From positions 1 to 64,000 of the forward strand of contig NZ_AORL01000009.1 of assembly GCF_000383095.1 (NCBI RefSeq): DNA of 64,000 nucleotides, given 5' to 3'. This DNA comes from Sphingomonas sp. PR090111-T3T-6A. GTDB lineage: Bacteria > Pseudomonadota > Alphaproteobacteria > Sphingomonadales > Sphingomonadaceae. The position numbers were made by a program, and so were the translations under genes. A model generated the notes under the pieces. It had not been told where the DNA came from, ran no database searches, and saw only the letters and a program-made list of their open reading frames with translations. Shown piece after piece: positions 52,232-62,339 of this stretch (the first letter of the stretch is position 1; every line of letters begins with the position of its first letter).

Positions 52232-53035
52232 GTGACGGCGATGCTGATCCTCGGGCTGGGGTACACCGCTTCGCGCCTGGCTGCACGCCTCGACGCGCGG
52301 GGCTGGCAGGTGCGCGCGACGAACCGCGACGGGCGCGGTGGGGCGATCCATTTCGGTGACGAGGAGGCGGTGCGGCTGGCGATTGCGTCGTCCACGCACA
52401 TCCTTTCATCGGTGCCGCCCGATGCGGAGGGCGCCGACCCCGTGCTGGCGCGCTATGGGGCGCAGATCGCCCGATCACCGGCGCGATGGGTCGGCTATCT
52501 CTCCTCGACCGGCGTCTATGGCGACACGGGCGGCGCGTGGGTGGACGAGACGGCCGCGATCGGCACCGGCCGCCGTTCGGCTCGGGCAGAGGCGGACGCC
52601 GCGTGGGGAGCGCTCCATCCGGAGGCGCGTGTTTTCCGCCTGCCCGGCATCTACGGCCCCGGCCGCTCCGCGCTGGAGCGGGTGGCGAGCGGCAAGGCCC
52701 ACCGGATCGATCTGCCGGGGCAGGTGTTCAGCCGCGTCCATGTCGACGACATCGTCGGCGCGGTGCTCGCCTCGTTCGAGGCGGGGCCGGCGGGCGTCTA
52801 CAACATCGCCGACGACCTCCCCGCCAGCCAGAATGCCGTGATCGAGGAGGCCTGCCGGATGCTCGGCCTCTCAGCCCCGCCGCTGATGACGCTCGACGAG
52901 GCCGGACTCTCGCCCGCCGCGCGGGGCTTCTATGCCGAGAACCGGCGCGTCGCCACGGCCAAGGCGAAGCGGCTGCTCGGCTGGCGGCCGCTCTACCCGG
53001 ATTATCGCTTGGGGCTCGCCGCCTGCCGCGCCTGA
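52232..53035 (+). CDS. SDR-type NAD(P)-dependent epimerase/dehydratase-like protein
   Basis: This 267-aa extended short-chain dehydrogenase has the N-terminal nucleotide motif LILGLGYTASRLA, YLSSTGVYGDTGG and FRLPGIYGPGRS. It resembles the YeeZ-like group that keeps the Rossmann fold but often has an altered active site. The canonical Tyr-x3-Lys is not obvious. The start GTG 52232 or ATG 52241 are both possible. The substrate is unknown. It diverges from pepN. Confidence 0.82.
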   Translation: MTAMLILGLGYTASRLAARLDARGWQVRATNRDGRGGAIHFGDEEAVRLAIASSTHILSSVPPDAEGADPVLARYGAQIARSPARWVGYLSSTGVYGDTGGAWVDETAAIGTGRRSARAEADAAWGALHPEARVFRLPGIYGPGRSALERVASGKAHRIDLPGQVFSRVHVDDIVGAVLASFEAGPAGVYNIADDLPASQNAVIEEACRMLGLSAPPLMTLDEAGLSPAARGFYAENRRVATAKAKRLLGWRPLYPDYRLGLAACRA

Positions 53036-53943
53036 AGCGCCACGAACAGTCCGCAGAGCGACAGCGCGCCTCCGACCGCCGCTTCCGCCGACCAGCGATA
53101 ATTCTCGAACATGGTCGAGAGCAGCATTGCCAGCACCGGGCTCAGCACGCTGGTATAGGCGGCGCGACCCGGCCCGATCGCGCGGATCACCACGAAATAG
53201 CAGGTGAAGGCCAAGGCCGATCCGATCAGCCCGAGATAGAGCGTGCCGAGCCAATAGCTCATGTGCGGATCGAGCACCGGCGGCCCGTCGATCGCCCACG
53301 CCGCGATGCAGTCGAACAGGCTGCCCCACGCCATGCCCCACACGATCAAGCTGGCGACGGGGATCGCCTTGGCGGTCTTGCCGGCCTGCATCACGTTGGC
53401 GATCGAGGAGAAGAGCACGCCGAGCAGCGACCAGCCGATCCCCGTCCAGATCGCCGCCTTGGCGGCCGGTGCGGCGGAAAGCTCATGCGAGAAGAGCAGC
53501 ACGAGGCCGACCATCGCCACCGCCGACCCGAGCAGGAAGGCCTTGGACACGCCCTGCTTCAGGAACACCCATGCGAACAGCGCATTGGGCACCACCAGCA
53601 GAGCGAACACGACGGCCACCAGCCCCGAGGTGATGACCCGCTCGCCCAGATAGACGCAGTAATAGTTGAGCGCATATTGGGCGACGCCGTAGATCATCGC
53701 GAGGCCATGCTCGCGCGCGCTCAGCCTCAGCCGTGCGCCGGTGAAGCGGGCATAGGCCGCCATCGCCACCATCGCGATCAGGAAGCGATACGCCACCGAC
53801 CAGGACGGCGGCACGATGCCGAGCTGGCTGCGGATCACCAGCCAGGTCGACGACCACACCAATGTGCAGACCAGAAAAGGAATGGCGACCTTCGCGCGGG
53901 CGGAGACGCCCAGCGGGCGGGTGCCGGTCAGATGCTCGGTCAT
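53002..53943 (-). CDS. DMT-superfamily (EamA) exporter
   Basis: This 313-aa membrane protein has ten predicted helices in two EamA repeats (AIPFLVCTLVWSSTWLVIRS in the first, GIGWSLLGVLFSSIANVMQA in the second). Such proteins export amino acids or other metabolites. The substrate cannot be told. Its 3' end overlaps the converging epimerase gene by 34 bases. It is downstream of the threonine aldolase on the same strand, 18 bases after its stop, and could be cotranscribed. Confidence 0.88.
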   Translation of the reverse strand: MTEHLTGTRPLGVSARAKVAIPFLVCTLVWSSTWLVIRSQLGIVPPSWSVAYRFLIAMVAMAAYARFTGARLRLSAREHGLAMIYGVAQYALNYYCVYLGERVITSGLVAVVFALLVVPNALFAWVFLKQGVSKAFLLGSAVAMVGLVLLFSHELSAAPAAKAAIWTGIGWSLLGVLFSSIANVMQAGKTAKAIPVASLIVWGMAWGSLFDCIAAWAIDGPPVLDPHMSYWLGTLYLGLIGSALAFTCYFVVIRAIGPGRAAYTSVLSPVLAMLLSTMFENYRWSAEAAVGGALSLCGLFVALQARQAASPKR

Positions 53944-53961
53944 GCCCCCTCCCTCACGCGC

Positions 53962-54963
53962 CTAGAGCGCCCGGATCGCGGCGGCGAGCGCGTCGATCTC
54001 GTGTTGCGGCTGGTCCCAGGAGGTGACGAGACGCGCCTGCCCCTCGCCCCAGTCGTAGAAGTCGAAGCCCTGCGCGCGGAGCGACGCGGCCTCGTCAGCG
54101 GTGAGGCGCAGGAAGATCTCGTTGGCCTCGACCGGCAGCATCAGTCGCCCGGCCGCCGCCTCGGCGACCGCCGCAGCGCCCGCGTTGGAGGCGCGGCCAT
54201 TGGCGATCCAGCGATCCCCTTCGATCAGCGCGAGAAGCTGCGCCGCCTGATAGCGCCCCTTGGAGAGAAGCTGCCCGGCGCGCTTGCGGCGCATCCTCGC
54301 GACATCGGCCAGATCCTTGCGGAAGAAGATCAGCGCCTCCGCCGACAGCCCGCCATTCTTGACGAAGCCGAAGCTCAGCGCGTCGACGCCCGCGCGCCAC
54401 GTCACGTCGCCGGGATGGCAGCCGAGCCGCGCCACCGCATTGGCGAAGCGCGCGCCGTCCATGTGGAAGCCGAGGCCGAGATCCTTCGAGACTTCGCCCA
54501 GCGCCGCCACCTCATCGGGGGTGTAGACGAGGCCATATTCGGTCGCGTTGGTGATCGAGAGCGCGCGAGGCTGGACCTGATGCACATCCGGCCGGATCGC
54601 CCGGCGCGCGGCGCGCACCGTCTCGGGCGTCAGCTTCGCGCCCCCCCCGTCGAGCGGGATCAGCTTGGCGCCATGGGTGAAGAACTCCGGCGCGCCGGCC
54701 TCGTCGGTGTTGATGTGCGCCTCGCGGTGGCAGAGCACGCCGCCATGCGGGGGCACCATCGCGGAGAGCGCGAGGCAGTTCGCCGCCGTCCCCGTCGTGA
54801 CCCACAAGGCCGCGACATCGGTGCCGAACAGATCGGAGAAAGCGCCGTCGAGCTGCTGGCTCAGCCAGTCGCCGTCATACGCGGTGTCGACGCGGTTGGC
54901 GGCGGCGATCGCCTCCAGCACGGCGGGGGCGACGGTGGCGGCGTTGTCCGAGAAGAAGCGCAT
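53962..54963 (-). CDS. ltaE: Low-specificity L-threonine aldolase
   Basis: A 333-aa PLP enzyme splitting threonine or allo-threonine into glycine and acetaldehyde. It has VTTGTAANCLAL for cofactor phosphate binding, HMDGARFANAV, and the PLP Lys in SFGFVKNGGL. Family length is normal. It precedes the DMT exporter on the same strand, which may export an amino acid. Confidence 0.9.
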   Translation of the reverse strand: MRFFSDNAATVAPAVLEAIAAANRVDTAYDGDWLSQQLDGAFSDLFGTDVAALWVTTGTAANCLALSAMVPPHGGVLCHREAHINTDEAGAPEFFTHGAKLIPLDGGGAKLTPETVRAARRAIRPDVHQVQPRALSITNATEYGLVYTPDEVAALGEVSKDLGLGFHMDGARFANAVARLGCHPGDVTWRAGVDALSFGFVKNGGLSAEALIFFRKDLADVARMRRKRAGQLLSKGRYQAAQLLALIEGDRWIANGRASNAGAAAVAEAAAGRLMLPVEANEIFLRLTADEAASLRAQGFDFYDWGEGQARLVTSWDQPQHEIDALAAAIRAL

Positions 54964-55067
54964 GGCCGTGCCTTGGGGGCAGCGGATCGCGCCGTCAACG
55001 CCTGTCTGTTGACAGCGGCGCTCCCGTCGTCGAGCGGGCGACTGGGGCGCAACAGGAAAGGCAGTGT

Positions 55068-55952
55068 ATGGCCATCGACGGCTGGACGATCGGGATCATC
55101 GGCGGCTCGGGGCTCTATGCGCTCGACGAGATCGAGGATGCGACCTGGCATGATGTCGAGACGCCGTGGGGGCGGCCGTCGGACCGCATCCTGTCGGGCC
55201 GCATCGGCGCGACCCGGCTGCTGTTCCTCCCCCGCCACGGCAAGGGCCACGCCATCCCGCCGACCGAGATCAACGCGCGCGCCAATATCGACGCGCTGAA
55301 GCGCCTGGGCGCGACGGATATCCTCGCCATCTCGTCGGTCGGCTCGCTGCGCGAGGAGCTGCCGCCCGGCCGCTTCACCGTGGTGGACCAGTTCATCGAC
55401 CGCACCATGCACCGCCCGGCGACCTTCTTCGGCACGGGCCTCGTCGCCCATGTGTCGCTGGCGGACCCGGTCTGCCCCCGCCTCTCGGCCTTCGCCGCGG
55501 CGGCGATCGAGGCGGCGGGCGGCGAGGTTTCGACCGGCGCCACCTATCTCGCGATGGAAGGCCCGCAATTCTCCACCCGCGCCGAGAGCATCGCCTATCG
55601 CCAGTGGGGTGCCGACGTGATCGGCATGACCGCCATGCCCGAGGCGCGCCTCGCCCGCGAGGCGGAGCTGCCCTATGCGCTGGTCGGCATGGTCACCGAC
55701 TATGACTGCTGGCGCGAGGAGGAGGCCGGCGTCGTCGCCACCGACATCGTGGCGCAGATGCACAGCAACGCCGCCACCGCACGCCGCCTCGTCTCGGCCT
55801 TCGCGAAGGCGCTCCCGGCCGGGCGCACGCCGTCGCCCATCGACACCGTGCTCGACCATGCGATCCTGACCACCCCCGCCGCGCGCGACGGCGCGGTCGC
55901 TCAGAAGCTCGACGCGATCCTCGCGCGCTTCACAGCCAGTCGCGCCACTTGA
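55068..55952 (+). CDS. mtnP: S-methyl-5'-thioadenosine phosphorylase
   Basis: This 294-aa enzyme phosphorolyses methylthioadenosine in the methionine salvage pathway. It has IGIIGGSGLY (N-terminal phosphate loop), FLPRHGKGH, AISSVGSL, and MEGPQFSTRAES for substrate binding. It diverges from ltaE, and its 3' end overlaps the converging CorA-type gene by 23 bases. No other salvage genes are adjacent. Confidence 0.94.
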   Translation: MAIDGWTIGIIGGSGLYALDEIEDATWHDVETPWGRPSDRILSGRIGATRLLFLPRHGKGHAIPPTEINARANIDALKRLGATDILAISSVGSLREELPPGRFTVVDQFIDRTMHRPATFFGTGLVAHVSLADPVCPRLSAFAAAAIEAAGGEVSTGATYLAMEGPQFSTRAESIAYRQWGADVIGMTAMPEARLAREAELPYALVGMVTDYDCWREEEAGVVATDIVAQMHSNAATARRLVSAFAKALPAGRTPSPIDTVLDHAILTTPAARDGAVAQKLDAILARFTASRAT

Positions 55953-56883
55953 ACCACAGCACCGGCAGGATGGTGGACGCCACCATCAGCACCATCGCGA
56001 AGGGATAGCCCCAGGTCCAGGAAAGCTCTGGCATGACATGGAAGTTCATGCCGTAGATCCCCGCCACCAGCACCGGCGGCACGCCGGCGACCGAGACGAC
56101 GGTCAGCACCTTCACCACGTCGTTCTGCTCGATGCTGATGAAGGCGACGGCGGCGTCGATCAGCAACTGCACCCGTCCGGTCAGCGAATTTTCGAATTCG
56201 TCGAGCGATTCGATATCATGCCGCACCGACACGAGCCGGTCGCGCAACCCGCTCTCCATCGCGGGTTCGCAGCGGTCGGCAACGAAGGCGGCGATGCGGC
56301 CGATGGCGAGGAAGGCATGGCGCACCTTCACCATCTGCTCGCTGGAGCGGCCGATCCGGACCATCAGCGCCCGCAGCCGGCGCGTCTCGCGGCCAAGGCG
56401 GCGCTTCTGGCCGGGGCGCGGATTGCGGAAGATGGCGTGCGAGGCGGAGGTGATATCCTCGGCCACGCGCTCCAGCCGGTCGGCGGAACGGTCGACCAGC
56501 TCCTCCAGCAGCCGCACCAGCGCCTCCTGCCCGCCAACCTTGTGATCCGCCTTGGCGATCGCCTCATGGGTCTCGTCGAAGGCGGTCATCTCGGCGAAGC
56601 GGATGGTGATCAGCCGACCGGACTGGAGCAGGAAGCCGGTCGGCGCGAGAACGGACGTCTCGCCCTGCCGCGCGACCAGCGGCGCGCTCATCGTGAGCTG
56701 GCCCTGATGCACGCGCAGCCGGCTGGAGGCCTCGATCTCGGACAGGCTCTCCCGGCTGGGCAGCTCGATGCCGAACTGCCGCTCGACGCGCGCGATCTCC
56801 TCGTCGGTGGGGCTACACAGATCGACCCAGCAGGCGCCGGCCAGATCCTTCTCGTCACTCGTACCGCCCGCGCATTTCAACAT
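55930..56883 (-). CDS. CorA-family divalent cation transporter
   Basis: This 317-aa protein has the CorA layout: a large N-terminal cytoplasmic domain, a long stalk helix, and two C-terminal transmembrane helices with the selectivity motif YGMNF between them (VAGVPPVLVAGIYGMNF, then YPFAMVLMVASTILPVLWFKW). It moves Mg2+, Co2+ or related cations. It is single on the minus strand, overlapping mtnP at the 3' end. Confidence 0.92.
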   Translation of the reverse strand: MLKCAGGTSDEKDLAGACWVDLCSPTDEEIARVERQFGIELPSRESLSEIEASSRLRVHQGQLTMSAPLVARQGETSVLAPTGFLLQSGRLITIRFAEMTAFDETHEAIAKADHKVGGQEALVRLLEELVDRSADRLERVAEDITSASHAIFRNPRPGQKRRLGRETRRLRALMVRIGRSSEQMVKVRHAFLAIGRIAAFVADRCEPAMESGLRDRLVSVRHDIESLDEFENSLTGRVQLLIDAAVAFISIEQNDVVKVLTVVSVAGVPPVLVAGIYGMNFHVMPELSWTWGYPFAMVLMVASTILPVLWFKWRDWL

Positions 56884-57095
56884 GCGGCGTCCTCTTGTCT
56901 CGAAAGCCTACTCCCGCCCCGGCTCTTCGCACGGCGGCGCGCGCACGCCAACCGTTCCATTCCATCGAACGATTGAAACGGATTTATCCGAGTATTCTGG
57001 ATACGAAAGCCCCCTATATTGGCCGGCGAACGGGTGAAGGACCCTCAGGAAATTCCTTCACTATCCTACTCTTAACGTGGATCGGGAGAACCGCG

Positions 57096-57794
57096 ATGAT
57101 CGAACTGCGTCCCTTCGCCACGCTCGGCGGCGAGAACCATGGCTGGCTGAATGCCAAGCACCATTTCTCCTTCGCCAACTATTACGACCCCAAGCGGATG
57201 AACTGGGGCAACCTGCGCGTCTGGAACGATGACACCATCGAGGCGCGCTCGGGCTTCCCGCCGCATCCGCACCGCGACATGGAGATCATCACCTATGTCC
57301 GCACCGGCGCGATCACCCACCAGGACAATCTGGGCAACAAGGGCCGCACCGTCGCCGGCGACGTGCAGGTGATGTCGGCGGGCACGGGCATCGCGCACTC
57401 CGAATATAATCTGGAGAACGAGACGACCACGATCTTCCAGATCTGGATCCTGCCGACCCGCACCGGCGAGAAGCCGAGCTGGGGCGCCCGTCCCTTCCCC
57501 AAGGGCGAGCGGTCCGGCAAGTTCGTCACGCTGGCCTCGGGCTTCGCCAATGACGACGACGCGCTGCCGATCCGCACCGATGCGCGGGTGGTCGGCGCGA
57601 CGCTGAAGGCCGGCGAGACGGCGGAATATCAGCTCGGCGCGGATCGCCGCGCCTATCTGGTGCCCGCCACCGGCGCGGTGGAGATCGAGGGCGTGCGCGT
57701 CAACGCCCGCGACGGCGCCGCCATCCAGGACGTCGACACGCTGAAGGTCACCGCGATCGAGGACAGCGAAGTGGTGTTCGTCGACGCCGCGTGA
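57096..57794 (+). CDS. Pirin-family protein (short form)
   Basis: A 232-aa cupin protein of the YhhW-like pirin group. The metal ligands lie in [15 protein letters not shown] and in [10 protein letters not shown]. Related enzymes act as quercetinase in vitro; the real substrate is unknown. GGGAGAAC before ATG 57096 supports the start. An upstream palindrome CGGAT-TT-ATCCG (56979-56990) might be a regulator site. A second pirin gene follows 112 bases later. Confidence 0.9.
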   Translation: MIELRPFATLGGENHGWLNAKHHFSFANYYDPKRMNWGNLRVWNDDTIEARSGFPPHPHRDMEIITYVRTGAITHQDNLGNKGRTVAGDVQVMSAGTGIAHSEYNLENETTTIFQIWILPTRTGEKPSWGARPFPKGERSGKFVTLASGFANDDDALPIRTDARVVGATLKAGETAEYQLGADRRAYLVPATGAVEIEGVRVNARDGAAIQDVDTLKVTAIEDSEVVFVDAA

Positions 57795-57906
57795 CACAGT
57801 AAGTTCGGGGCGCGCGGCACCTGTCAGCCGCCGCCCCGCAAGGCCGCCGGGGTTCCCTGCCCCCCTCCCCGCCCCGGCGGCCATCCCTGTTGCAAGGAGC
57901 CCGATC

Positions 57907-58830
57907 ATGACCCTGCGTTCGAGCGATGTGGATGGCGTCGACATGGTGATCCTGCCGCCCGTCCGCGATCTCGGCGACGGTTTCAGCGTGCGCCGCGCGC
58001 TGCCCTCGGCACATCGCCGGATGGTCGGCCCCTTCATCTTCCTGGACCAGATGGGCCCGGCCGCATTCACCGGCGGCGAGGGGCTCGATGTCCGCCCCCA
58101 TCCCCATATCGGCCTCGCCACCGTCACCTATCTGCTCGACGGCGAGATCATGCACCGCGACTCCGTCGGCTCGGTGCAGGCGATCCGTCCCGGCGAGGTG
58201 AACTGGATGACGGCGGGCTCCGGCATCGTCCATTCCGAGCGCACCCGGCCCGAGCTGCGCGCGAAAGGCTCCAGCCTGTTCGGCCTCCAGACCTGGGTGG
58301 CGCTGCCCAAGGCGCATGAGGAAACCGCGCCGAGCTTCGCGCACTACAAGGCGGACCAGATTCCGAGCACCGAGGCGGACGGCGTGACGCTCACCCTGAT
58401 CGCCGGCCGATCGGACGGGCTGGTCTCGCCGGTCAAGACCTTCTCCGACATGGTTTATGCCGACATCCTGCTGGAGGCCGGCGCCCGCTATCAGCTCAAG
58501 GCCGAGCATGTCGAGCGCGCCGTCTACGTCGTCGAGGGCGCCGTCTGCGTCGAAGGGCAGTCCGGCGGTTTCGCCACCGGCGAGCTGGTGGTCTTCCGCC
58601 CCGGCGCCGAGATCGTGCTGCGCGCCCATGACGGCGCGGCGCGGCTGATGCTGGTCGGCGGCGAACCCTTCCCCGAGAAGCGCAACATCTACTGGAACTT
58701 CGTCTCCAGCGATGCCGACCGGATCGAGCAGGCCAAGGCGGACTGGCGCGCCCAGCGCTTCGCCCCCGTGCCCGGCGAGCCGGACTTCATCCCGCTCCCC
58801 GAAGACCCCAAGCCGGTCCGCTACCCCTGA
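57907..58830 (+). CDS. Pirin-family protein (long form)
   Basis: A 307-aa bicupin pirin. N-terminal cupin with [20 protein letters not shown] (metal His pair) and [10 protein letters not shown], followed by a C-terminal cupin-like domain and family-typical [21 protein letters not shown] lies just before the ATG. Two tandem pirins of different subgroups suggest a shared redox or flavonoid-stress response, which is inference. Confidence 0.9.
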   Translation: MTLRSSDVDGVDMVILPPVRDLGDGFSVRRALPSAHRRMVGPFIFLDQMGPAAFTGGEGLDVRPHPHIGLATVTYLLDGEIMHRDSVGSVQAIRPGEVNWMTAGSGIVHSERTRPELRAKGSSLFGLQTWVALPKAHEETAPSFAHYKADQIPSTEADGVTLTLIAGRSDGLVSPVKTFSDMVYADILLEAGARYQLKAEHVERAVYVVEGAVCVEGQSGGFATGELVVFRPGAEIVLRAHDGAARLMLVGGEPFPEKRNIYWNFVSSDADRIEQAKADWRAQRFAPVPGEPDFIPLPEDPKPVRYP

Positions 58831-58875
58831 TCCCCTCCCCCTGACGTCCACCGCCCGCCCTGCTAAGGGAGGACG

Positions 58876-59346
58876 GTGGACGGTTCGCTTCCCCCTCCGC
58901 TCACAGAGACGCTGCGCCGGGTGGCCTCCGCGATGGAGGGCGCCCGCGATCCCTGGTGGATCATCGCCAGCGCCGCCATGGCGCTCCACGGCGCGCGGCC
59001 CATCGAGGTTGCCGACGTCGATCTACTGACCAGCGAGCGCGACACCGAAACCCTGCTCGCCACGCTGCGAATCTCCCCCCTGCCGGGCGGGGGATCGGAC
59101 CGGTTCCGCTCGCGAATCTTCGCCCGCTGGGAAGCGCCGCCCGTGCCGGTCGAGATCATGGCCGGCTTCGAGGTCCTGACACCGGAAGGCTGGCAATTCG
59201 TCCGTCCCCTCGGCCGGCTTCCGAAACAGCTTGGAAACATGACACTATTCGTGCCCCCGGTGGACGAATTACTCGCCCACTGCCGCCTGTTCGGCCGCCC
59301 CAAGGACGAACAACGTGCGACGATTCTGCAACGCTTGGAGTCTTGA
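58876..59346 (+). CDS. Nucleotidyltransferase-fold protein
   Basis: This 156-aa protein begins at GTG 58876 after a strong GGGAGG. WWIIASAAMALHG followed by EVADVDLLTSERD is the pattern of nucleotidyltransferase-fold proteins of the AbiEii/MNT-like group (acidic D-x-D in ADVDLL). The usual Gly-Ser is replaced by ASAA, so activity is uncertain. No partner toxin gene is adjacent. It is probably an orphan chromosomal member. Confidence 0.65.
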   Translation: MDGSLPPPLTETLRRVASAMEGARDPWWIIASAAMALHGARPIEVADVDLLTSERDTETLLATLRISPLPGGGSDRFRSRIFARWEAPPVPVEIMAGFEVLTPEGWQFVRPLGRLPKQLGNMTLFVPPVDELLAHCRLFGRPKDEQRATILQRLES

Positions 59347-59465
59347 TTCTCCGTTCGACCAAGGCGTGCTTGAGCGAATATGTCACAACTGTTACGGGCC
59401 GCTTCGACTCCCCCGAGAACGGGAGCAAGGCCCATCAGAGGATGCCGGGCCACATAGGGGAAAGC

Positions 59466-61748
59466 ATGATCTCGAAGTCTGCCCGGTCGCCCATTGGACG
59501 CACGCTCTTCTGTGGCGCGTCCGCCATTGCCGCTCTTGCCGCCGCCTCCGCGCAGGCGCAGACGAGCGACACCGCCGCCGCCAGCGCGCCCAGTGCGCCC
59601 GCCCAGAACGGCGAAATCCTCGTCACCGCGTCCCGCCGCGAGGAATCCGCCAAGAACGTGCCCGTCGCGGTCACCGCGATCGGCGGCGAGAAGCTCGCGG
59701 TGCTGAACTCCAGCGGCCTCGACATCCGCTTCCTGTCGTCGCGCACGCCGAGCCTTCAGATCGAAAGCTCGTTCGGCCGCACCTTCCCGCGCTTCTATAT
59801 CCGCGGCCTCGGCAACACGGATTTCGATCCCAACGCCGCGCAGCCGGTGTCGATCGTCTATGACGACGTCGCACTGGAGAGCAATTTTCTCAAGTCCTTC
59901 CCCGTGTTCGACCTTCAGAACGTCGAAGTCCTGCGCGGGCCGCAGGGCACGCTGTTCGGCCGCAACACGCCCGCCGGCGTGATCAAGCTCGACTCGCAGA
60001 AGCCGACCGACCATTTCGGCGGCTACCTCACCGGCTCGCTGGCGACCTACAAGACCGCCAATGTCGAAGGCGCGGTGGGCGGCCCGATCGCCGATGGCCT
60101 CGACTGGCGCGCGTCCGGCATTCTCCAGCGCCGCGACAACTGGGTCACCAACGATTCCGACACCGGCAGCGCGCCGAAGCACCTGGAAGGCTATCGCGAT
60201 CTCGCGGGCCGCTTCCAGCTCGGCTACACCTCGGGCGACTTCCATGCGCTGTGGAACATCCATGGCCGCGATCTGAACGGCTCGCCCCGGCTGTTCCGCG
60301 CCGGCCTGTTCACGCCGGGCAGCAATCATTTCCAGCCCGGCTTCGACAAGGACCATGTCTCGCAGGACGGCGTCAGCGAGCAGGACATGAGCCAGTGGGG
60401 CACCAACCTCCACCTCGACTACAAGTTCGAGGGGATCGGCACGCTCTACTCGATCACCGCCTATGAGACGGCGCACGTCAAGTCGGTCGGCGACATCGAC
60501 GGCGGCAACGCCTATCCCTTCCCGACCGGGATCGGCAACCCGATCGCCAGCCCGCCCGCGCTCAACGCCGGCGCCTTCCCGGACAACACCGGCGACATCG
60601 TGCGCCCGCATGAGTTCAGCCAGGAAGTGCGCTTCGCGTCGGAGGATTTCGGCGGCTTCCGCGCGCAGGGCGGCGTGTACTACTTCCACCAGCGCCTGAA
60701 CTATCATGAGCTGGATTTCGACGCGACCGGCACGCAGGACGGCGACGTCTACCACAGCGACAAGAACGAGAACTACGGCATCTTCGCCTCGGGCGAATAC
60801 AAGGCCACCGACAAGCTGACGCTGCGCGCCGGCGTCCGTTACAGCCATGACAGCAAGCGGGACTTCGTGACCGGCAGCACGCCGGGCATCACCGACACGC
60901 TGACGCTTCCGATGTCCACCCCGGCGCATGGCAGCGACGTGACCTGGGATGCCAGCGCCACCTATGCGCTGACGCCGCAGCTCAACGTCTATGCCCGCGT
61001 CGCGACCGGCTATCTCGGGCCGGCGATCCAGGATCGCGTGACCTTCGGCAGCGTGCCGAGCGTCGCCAAGAAGCAGACCACCATCTCGGGCGAAGGCGGC
61101 TTCAAGTTCGAGAGCCGCGACCGCCGCTTCCACGTCGACCTCGACGGCTATTGGTGGCGCACCAAGAACCTCCAGCTCACCGCCGTCGGCGGCCAGAGCA
61201 ATTCGGCCGCGCTCATCAACGCCGACCATGCGGTGGGCTATGGCATCGAGGGCCAGGTGGATGCCCGTCCGATCCCGAACCTGACGCTGACTGCCGGCGG
61301 AAGCTGGAACTTCACCGAGATTCGCGATCCGAACATCTCGGTCGGCGTTTGCGGCGCGGCCTGCACGGTCACCGATCCGCTCGACGCGGCCGGTCGCGCG
61401 ATCATCGACGGCAACGACCTGCCGCAGGCGCCGCGTTACGTCTTCAACGTGACGGCGCGCTACGGCATCCCGCTCAAGAACGGCGGCGAGATCTTCGCCT
61501 ACACCGACTGGGCCTATCGTTCGAAGATCAACTACTTCCTCTACACGGCCAAGGAGTTCCGCGGCCGCTCGCTGACGGAAGGCGGCCTGAAGCTCGGCTA
61601 CAAGACGCCGAACAACTGGGAAGTCGCGGCATTCGCCCGCAACATCACCAACCAGATCCGTTCGATCAGCGCGATCGACTTCAACAACCTGACCGGCATG
61701 ATCAACGAACCGCGTATCATCGGCGGCGAGGTGAAGATCGTTTTCTGA
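59466..61748 (+). CDS. TonB-dependent outer-membrane receptor
   Basis: A 760-aa receptor with a signal peptide (cleavage near ASAQAQ), a TonB-box-like GEILVTASRREE, a plug domain (VPVAVTAIGGEKL, QNVEVLRGPQGTLFGRNTPAGVI) and a 22-strand-type barrel ending in a terminal Phe (EVKIVF). This subgroup is abundant in sphingomonads and imports plant or aromatic compounds, siderophores or others. The ligand is unknown. ATG 59466 follows GGGGAAAG. It is followed directly by a terminator. Confidence 0.92.
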   Translation: MISKSARSPIGRTLFCGASAIAALAAASAQAQTSDTAAASAPSAPAQNGEILVTASRREESAKNVPVAVTAIGGEKLAVLNSSGLDIRFLSSRTPSLQIESSFGRTFPRFYIRGLGNTDFDPNAAQPVSIVYDDVALESNFLKSFPVFDLQNVEVLRGPQGTLFGRNTPAGVIKLDSQKPTDHFGGYLTGSLATYKTANVEGAVGGPIADGLDWRASGILQRRDNWVTNDSDTGSAPKHLEGYRDLAGRFQLGYTSGDFHALWNIHGRDLNGSPRLFRAGLFTPGSNHFQPGFDKDHVSQDGVSEQDMSQWGTNLHLDYKFEGIGTLYSITAYETAHVKSVGDIDGGNAYPFPTGIGNPIASPPALNAGAFPDNTGDIVRPHEFSQEVRFASEDFGGFRAQGGVYYFHQRLNYHELDFDATGTQDGDVYHSDKNENYGIFASGEYKATDKLTLRAGVRYSHDSKRDFVTGSTPGITDTLTLPMSTPAHGSDVTWDASATYALTPQLNVYARVATGYLGPAIQDRVTFGSVPSVAKKQTTISGEGGFKFESRDRRFHVDLDGYWWRTKNLQLTAVGGQSNSAALINADHAVGYGIEGQVDARPIPNLTLTAGGSWNFTEIRDPNISVGVCGAACTVTDPLDAAGRAIIDGNDLPQAPRYVFNVTARYGIPLKNGGEIFAYTDWAYRSKINYFLYTAKEFRGRSLTEGGLKLGYKTPNNWEVAAFARNITNQIRSISAIDFNNLTGMINEPRIIGGEVKIVF

Positions 61749-61775
61749 TCTCCCCAGTGATTTCACGAACAGGAA

Positions 61776-61805
61776 GGGCGGCCCTGCCAAGGGGCCGCCC
61801 TTTTT
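61776..61805 (+). terminator. Intrinsic terminator of the TonB receptor gene
   Basis: GGGCGGCCC pairs with GGGCCGCCC, followed directly by TTTTT: a canonical rho-independent terminator 28 bases after the stop. Confidence 0.92.
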
Positions 61806-61863
61806 GCATCCGGGACGGAACTTCCTCTTGAGCCGGACGCGATACGGGCGCACAGCCGCCGCG

Positions 61864-62280
61864 ATGATCGACGCGTCCCGATCACGGCCCGCGCGGCCCC
61901 GGACGATCGCGCTGGCCTTGCTCGCCTGCGCGCTGACGCTGCGACTCCTCGTTCCCGCCGGCTGGATGCCCGTCGCCGATGCGCAAGGGCTCCATCTCGT
62001 GCTCTGCTCGGGCAGCGGGCCGCTGGAGATGCCGTCCGCCCATGCCATGACCGGCATGAAGGGGATGCATCATCACGGCCATCACGATCCGTCGATGCCC
62101 GATCACCCCTGCGCCTTCGCCGGTCTCGGCGTGGCGCTGGCGGAGCCTTTGCTGCCGCTGCTCGCGCTGCCCGTGCGCGCCGTCGCCGTCCGGCTCGATC
62201 ATGCGGGCGAGATGGTGGCGATCGGGCGCGGCCTCGCCGCCCCGCCGCCGCCCGCCACAGGACCACCCGCCCTCGGCTGA
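61864..62280 (+). CDS. DUF2946-family protein, possibly metal-related
   Basis: A 138-aa protein from ATG 61864. A TTG at 61804 would add 20 residues but overlaps the terminator tail, so I prefer the ATG. One hydrophobic helix (TIALALLACALTLRLLVPAGWMP) precedes a Cys/His/Met-rich region (GLHLVLCSG, MKGMHHHGHHDPSMPDHPC) and a second hydrophobic segment. DUF2946 proteins commonly sit beside copper-type TonB receptors. The His/Met-rich stretch fits metal handling, but this is inferred. It precedes the next TonB receptor by 60 bases. Confidence 0.8.
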   Translation: MIDASRSRPARPRTIALALLACALTLRLLVPAGWMPVADAQGLHLVLCSGSGPLEMPSAHAMTGMKGMHHHGHHDPSMPDHPCAFAGLGVALAEPLLPLLALPVRAVAVRLDHAGEMVAIGRGLAAPPPPATGPPALG

Positions 62281-62339
62281 TCGCCCGCCGCGCGCCTTTC
62301 CGCGCGCGGCCGACGCCCCTTCAGCCGATCGGAAATCCC

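Noticed and set aside
52486-55299. A 937-codon open frame on the plus strand
   Set aside because: It crosses the epimerase, the DMT exporter and the threonine aldolase in wrong frames, with low-complexity Arg/His composition.
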